From Viscum album (lineage: Eukaryota > Streptophyta > Magnoliopsida > Santalales > Viscaceae): DNA of 64,000 bases. Both the position numbers and the translations under genes were made by a program. How positions within the stretch are numbered: position 1 is the stretch's first letter; the number at the start of each line of letters is the position of its first letter. This document shows positions 60,006 through 64,000 of the stretch, in pieces. The stretch is taken from positions 597,890,818-597,954,817 of the forward strand of contig OY728158.1 in the NCBI GenBank assembly GCA_963277665.1, given 5' to 3'. The notes under the pieces were generated by a model. The model worked only from the letters and a program-made list of their open reading frames with translations. It was not told the origin of the DNA and made no database searches.

Positions 60006-63000
60006 TTTTCCATTAGATCATAACATTGACATAAGAAATAATTTAATGGATTTAAAAAAGAAATGAAAATCATTTCTATAGTCATCGATCATTTCCAAGT
60101 CTATCATAGTTGATGGGGCTCACTCCTCATTCTATCATATCCTTTTTCAGGGTTCACTACTAATACTATCACAGTGGAAATAGTCCCTTACTAAATAGAT
60201 TTTACGTTTTATTCTAATCCTTATTTTATTATAAGATATTCATTATTACCCCATGTAATAAAGGGAAATAAAATTTCATGTCCATCACATTGGGGATCTA
60301 CACTTCATTCCAATAATGGATTTATAAGGATCCATTTTAATCTTATGTAAAATATTTTATTGTAAGAAAACATAATTAGAGGATGGTTCTAATCCCAACC
60401 ACCTTTAAAATCCATGAAACAATATCCCAATATATCCTCCAATGTATGAATGGTTCTCTTAGATATGTCATCAGTCTGAGGAAGATAGGAAGTAATGAAA
60501 CACATCTATAAATTTAGAGATTGATAGAGACTTTTCCAAAACATCACGGTAACACTATTATCTAGATCAGATATAGTGTAATGTGAAACACCATTAATAT
60601 TTACTAATTCCTTAATCTATATCCCAACAATCAGATCAAAGATGGAAATATTATCCAATGGAAACAAAGTGTTTTGAATTCATAAGGTGATAAATAACAA
60701 CCAAAATAGCTTTATGGACTTTATATATTTTAGGGATTATGTCAACTAAATATATTTTTATGTTTTCACATTTACATTCTAGTATCAAGATTGGTTAGAA
60801 CATCTCATTGGACTTTTGTCTACAAGCCTTAACATGATGACAAACCAATCATCATATTAAATACTCTGAAATATCTCTCATCATTATTTCCTACTAGAAA
60901 TAGTGTTTCAATTATATAAACATCTTCATAATTCCATGATGAATGGAGAATGAAAAACTATGATATTCATCCAATGGATATTTATTCAAATCTAGTATAT
61001 ATGATACATATTAATAGTTCCTCAACCATATCATTCCATCACAATCATGGTTTATCTTAGTAATATTTTTTTACCTTTTTTCAACTCTTTATATCCCTCC
61101 TGCACCTCTTTAATCATCAATTAGATAGATTGATGAACATTCATCTAAGAAGTATAAGATTTCATTGCTTCTATCAAGAATTCTATATCCATACTATTCA
61201 AATCCAGAAACATTGGATATTTTATGATCCTCATCATAGATAAGCTAGAATGAACCTTTTGGCTCAAATAATAGTCCACCTTGTTCACATTCCCATTGTG
61301 GTAATATATTGAGTAGTTGTAATCATTAATCCACACCCATAATCATATCTAGATCAAATTTGGATATTTATACATGAATAGATACTTGAATCTTTTATGA
61401 TCGGTATATATGTCGCACCATTCTGTGTATATATAATGCCTCCAAATCATTAATGCAACAATTACAATAGATATCTCCAAATCATGACTTGGATATATTT
61501 TCTTAAGAACTTTTAACTATTATGAGGCATAATCTTTCACCATATTATTCTTCATGAGGATACATCTCAATCAATTCTTCGATGAATCATAAAATATCAT
61601 GGACCATTCTCCACTAAATTTTAGTGTAAGCACAGCTGCACTGAATAACCTTCTCATTAGTGCCTTGAAATTTTCTTCACATTCATCTACCCAAAAGATC
61701 GTGGTACCCTTTCGAGCTAACATGGTGAGTGGATTAGTCATCCATGTTAAATTATACACCAATCATCGACAATACATAGAAACACCAAGAAAACGGTGGA
61801 TCATAGTTACAGTGGTTGGTATCGAACAACATATAATAACTCTAGTCTTGGATGAATTCACCAATATACCCTTACTTGAAATTATATAACCCAATAATGT
61901 AACTCTCTATATCAAAAAATTAACACTAAGTAAATTTAGAATATATATTCTCCCTATTTAGAGACAATAATACAATTCTTAAATGATTTTCATGTTTTTC
62001 TTTACTCTATAAATATATAAGAATATCATATATGAATACTACCACAAATAGATAAAGGTAATATCAAAAGACTATGTGCATTATATCTAAGAAAACAATA
62101 GATACATTAGTAAAACTAAATGGAATAACTATAAATTCATAGTTTCAATACCATATAGGGAATTTGTTTCTTGGGTATGCCTTCACAAATTACTCTAAAT
62201 TGATAGTATCCAGATCTAATATCGATCTAGAAATTATAGCGATATCTTGTAATTGATAAAAAAATCATCAATATAGGGTAGGGGATACTTATTCTTAATT
62301 ATAATCTTTTTTTCTGATAATCAATACAAATTCACATTGATCATACTTTCTTCATAATAAAAAATAATATGTTCATACCATGGTGATTCACTATGTCGAA
62401 TAAATCCCTAATCAAGATTCTCCAAGAGTTTGTTCTTTAATTATAGAAACATAATTGGGGATATTCTATATTATGTTTTTGAAGTAACTGTAGAACCTAT
62501 TAAGATTTATATTGAAAATTCAACTTCAATATTTGGTGGAATATTATGAAACTATTTTTAAAATACATCAATCAATTGTCATAAAATAGTAACATATTAA
62601 ATGTTTAGTTTATCCCCAACCATGTATGAAAAACATGCATTTTTAATTTTAATAAATAATCATACAATGGATGTAATTTCCATTGGAATTTTATATTTAT
62701 TATAACACTCTAGAAAATCATAGGTTGGTTCAAAATATCAAATGTGACATCCCTTCCTTGAAAATTTACATGGGACATATATAGAGAGAACCAATCAATG
62801 CCAAAAATCACATTATATTCAATTAGAAAGAGAATTGTAGGATTTTCATAGAACACATTCCCATAAACATCTATAGGATTGGAGTTATAAACTTTAGATA
62901 TGATCATTATCCCATTAGGTTTTTTTACTACTAAATAAAAATATAATCATTGAGGATATAAATTAGAATTCTTGGATATTTTAATGATATAATGTATTTT

Positions 63001-63563
63001 ATATGAATATTATGAAATAATATGATTAAATATTTGATTGACACCACCTCAACTTCCTCATTCTATCTTAATTCCCTTACCAAAACGAAAATGGTTAGCA
63101 TGAGAATCAAATATCATAGTGGGAATCATGTAATCAAGAAAGAAAATTTGTATGATATTTAAATCGTGAAACTTTATTTCATTCTATAATATCATAAGTC
63201 AAACCTAAGTCATTCATGGTCATCATCTATTCAAATAAATCATAATAGTTTATAAATAAAATGTAAATTAACCCAAGAATATCCCATAAGAGTGTAAAAA
63301 TAGGTGCATGGTAAGGGAACACGCACATTTCACCCAAATAGTGGTCAATATTTGCTCAGAAAACTCTTTTTCGGTTATTACCCGTAGTTGAATCTATTCC
63401 AAAACCACAACCACTTATAGTATCGAAACATGGATTAATTTTTAAGAAAACCGTATAATATCTTACTTTACAAAACCTTTGGAAGTTATCATATAAATAT
63501 AATTATACCCTGGGTTTTCAATAATTATTTTTAACCCTAACCTCTAAATATTAACCTAACCCT
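60006..63563 (-). pseudogene. Chromovirus-type Ty3/gypsy relic C (protease, RT, RNase H, integrase)
   Basis: On the - strand in order. Protease near 62710-62907: NVIFGIDWFSLYMSHVNFQG, matching VILGMDWLSxYxAxVDC. RT: an FIDDIL-like box region near 62020-62060, then TLLGYIISSKGILVN near 61870. The clean frame 61571-61762 has NPLTMLARKGTTIFWVDECE, then LFSAAVLTL (family SPLTRLTRKxVxFxWxDECE, LxxAPVLTLP). RNase H end near 61145-61336: NDYNYSIYYHNGNVNKVDYY (family DYDxTIxYHPGKANVVADAL). Integrase near 60390-60520: [20 protein letters not shown], where the family catalytic glutamate (SERTI) is lysine. Many stops. It lies on the opposite strand to relics A and B. Confidence 0.85.
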
Positions 63564-63576
63564 ATTCTGATACCTA
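63564..63576 (-). other. Primer binding site of relic C (initiator-Met type, degraded)
   Basis: On the - strand TAGGTATCAGAAT keeps the nine-base core GGTATCAGA of TGGTATCAGAGC. It lies next to the right LTR edge, supporting both orientation and boundary. Confidence 0.6.
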
Positions 63577-63578
63577 AT

Positions 63579-64000
63579 ATAACATCCCATAATTTTTATA
63601 TACATACTTTACATCATAATTGATAATTATTCAATATATTTTTTAGATACATGCCTGAGGAACATAAAGGATTAGTTTATTTATAAACTAGATTAAAAAT
63701 TTAATTATTTCATGAATAATCCTCCTACAAAAATTTTCTTATATAGTACTCTTCTTATACATACCCTTATTAAAACATTTTTTCAAAAATTGGGTAAAGG
63801 AAACATAAGAAAGGGAGATCTTGGATTATTAGTTAAGGTAAACCGGGGAGATATCAATGATAAATTATGTATAGAATGAGTATAATGGCACAATAACAAG
63901 AGATGAAAAATTGAAATTATATACCCAATATATCATATATCACAATCTTTAATTATGTCTTACATATTGGTGGTTCATATTACCTGAATCATAAATGAGT
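63579..64000 (-). repeat. 5' LTR of relic C, cut by the window end
   Basis: Direct-repeat partner of 59576-60005, starting TATAACATCCCATAATTTT just after the PBS. The rest lies beyond the window. Confidence 0.65.

Noticed and set aside
1..64000. tRNA, rRNA or organelle-type genes
   Set aside because: No cloverleaf or rRNA landmark was recognised; tRNA-like words occur only as retroelement primer sites.

Overview
This window looks like repeat-dominated DNA from a flowering plant with a large nuclear genome. It is very AT-rich and I see no ordinary host gene, tRNA, rRNA or CRISPR array. Nearly everything recognisable is LTR-retrotransposon sequence of plant lineages: chromovirus-type Ty3/gypsy, Ogre/Tat-type Ty3/gypsy, and SIRE-like and Tork-like Ty1/copia. 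The species cannot be named from the sequence.

Layout. 1-13161: AT-rich DNA with a ~190-bp tandem repeat (about 1262-1720), two badly decayed + strand chromovirus pol relics (A, about 3660-6150; B, about 10280-12295), and between them a ~1.2-kb sequence present three times in tandem (about 6255-9410). 13162-35510: one 22.3-kb Ogre/Tat-type element on the - strand. It has two ~2.1-kb LTRs (13162-15273 and 33387-35510), a PBS, an ORF1-like region, gag, protease, RT, two RNase H domains and integrase. A long 3' region holds a repeat array and a + strand (antisense) gene remnant with apparent introns (15757-20241). 35511-48250: a + strand SIRE-like copia relic with a young non-autonomous element nested in its integrase. 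48250-56777: a - strand Tork-like copia relic with a truncated left LTR. 59576-64000: a - strand chromovirus relic (C) between LTR-like direct repeats; the right one runs off the window.

The best-preserved object is the 4712-bp nested element at 40222-44933. It has 1238-bp LTRs that differ at only about seven sites by eye, a perfect 5-bp target duplication (TGACT), an initiator-Met-type PBS, a purine tract, and only a gag gene with two zinc knuckles and no pol. This is the TR-GAG architecture. It interrupts the copia integrase, whose frame resumes on the other side.

Decay differs by layer: the TR-GAG element is near-intact, the Ogre-like element has LTRs differing by roughly a tenth of sites with stops throughout, and the other elements are readable only as scattered motifs. 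No autonomous element in the window appears capable of moving. Coordinates of decayed relics are approximate because they come from reading protein motifs across stops and frameshifts.
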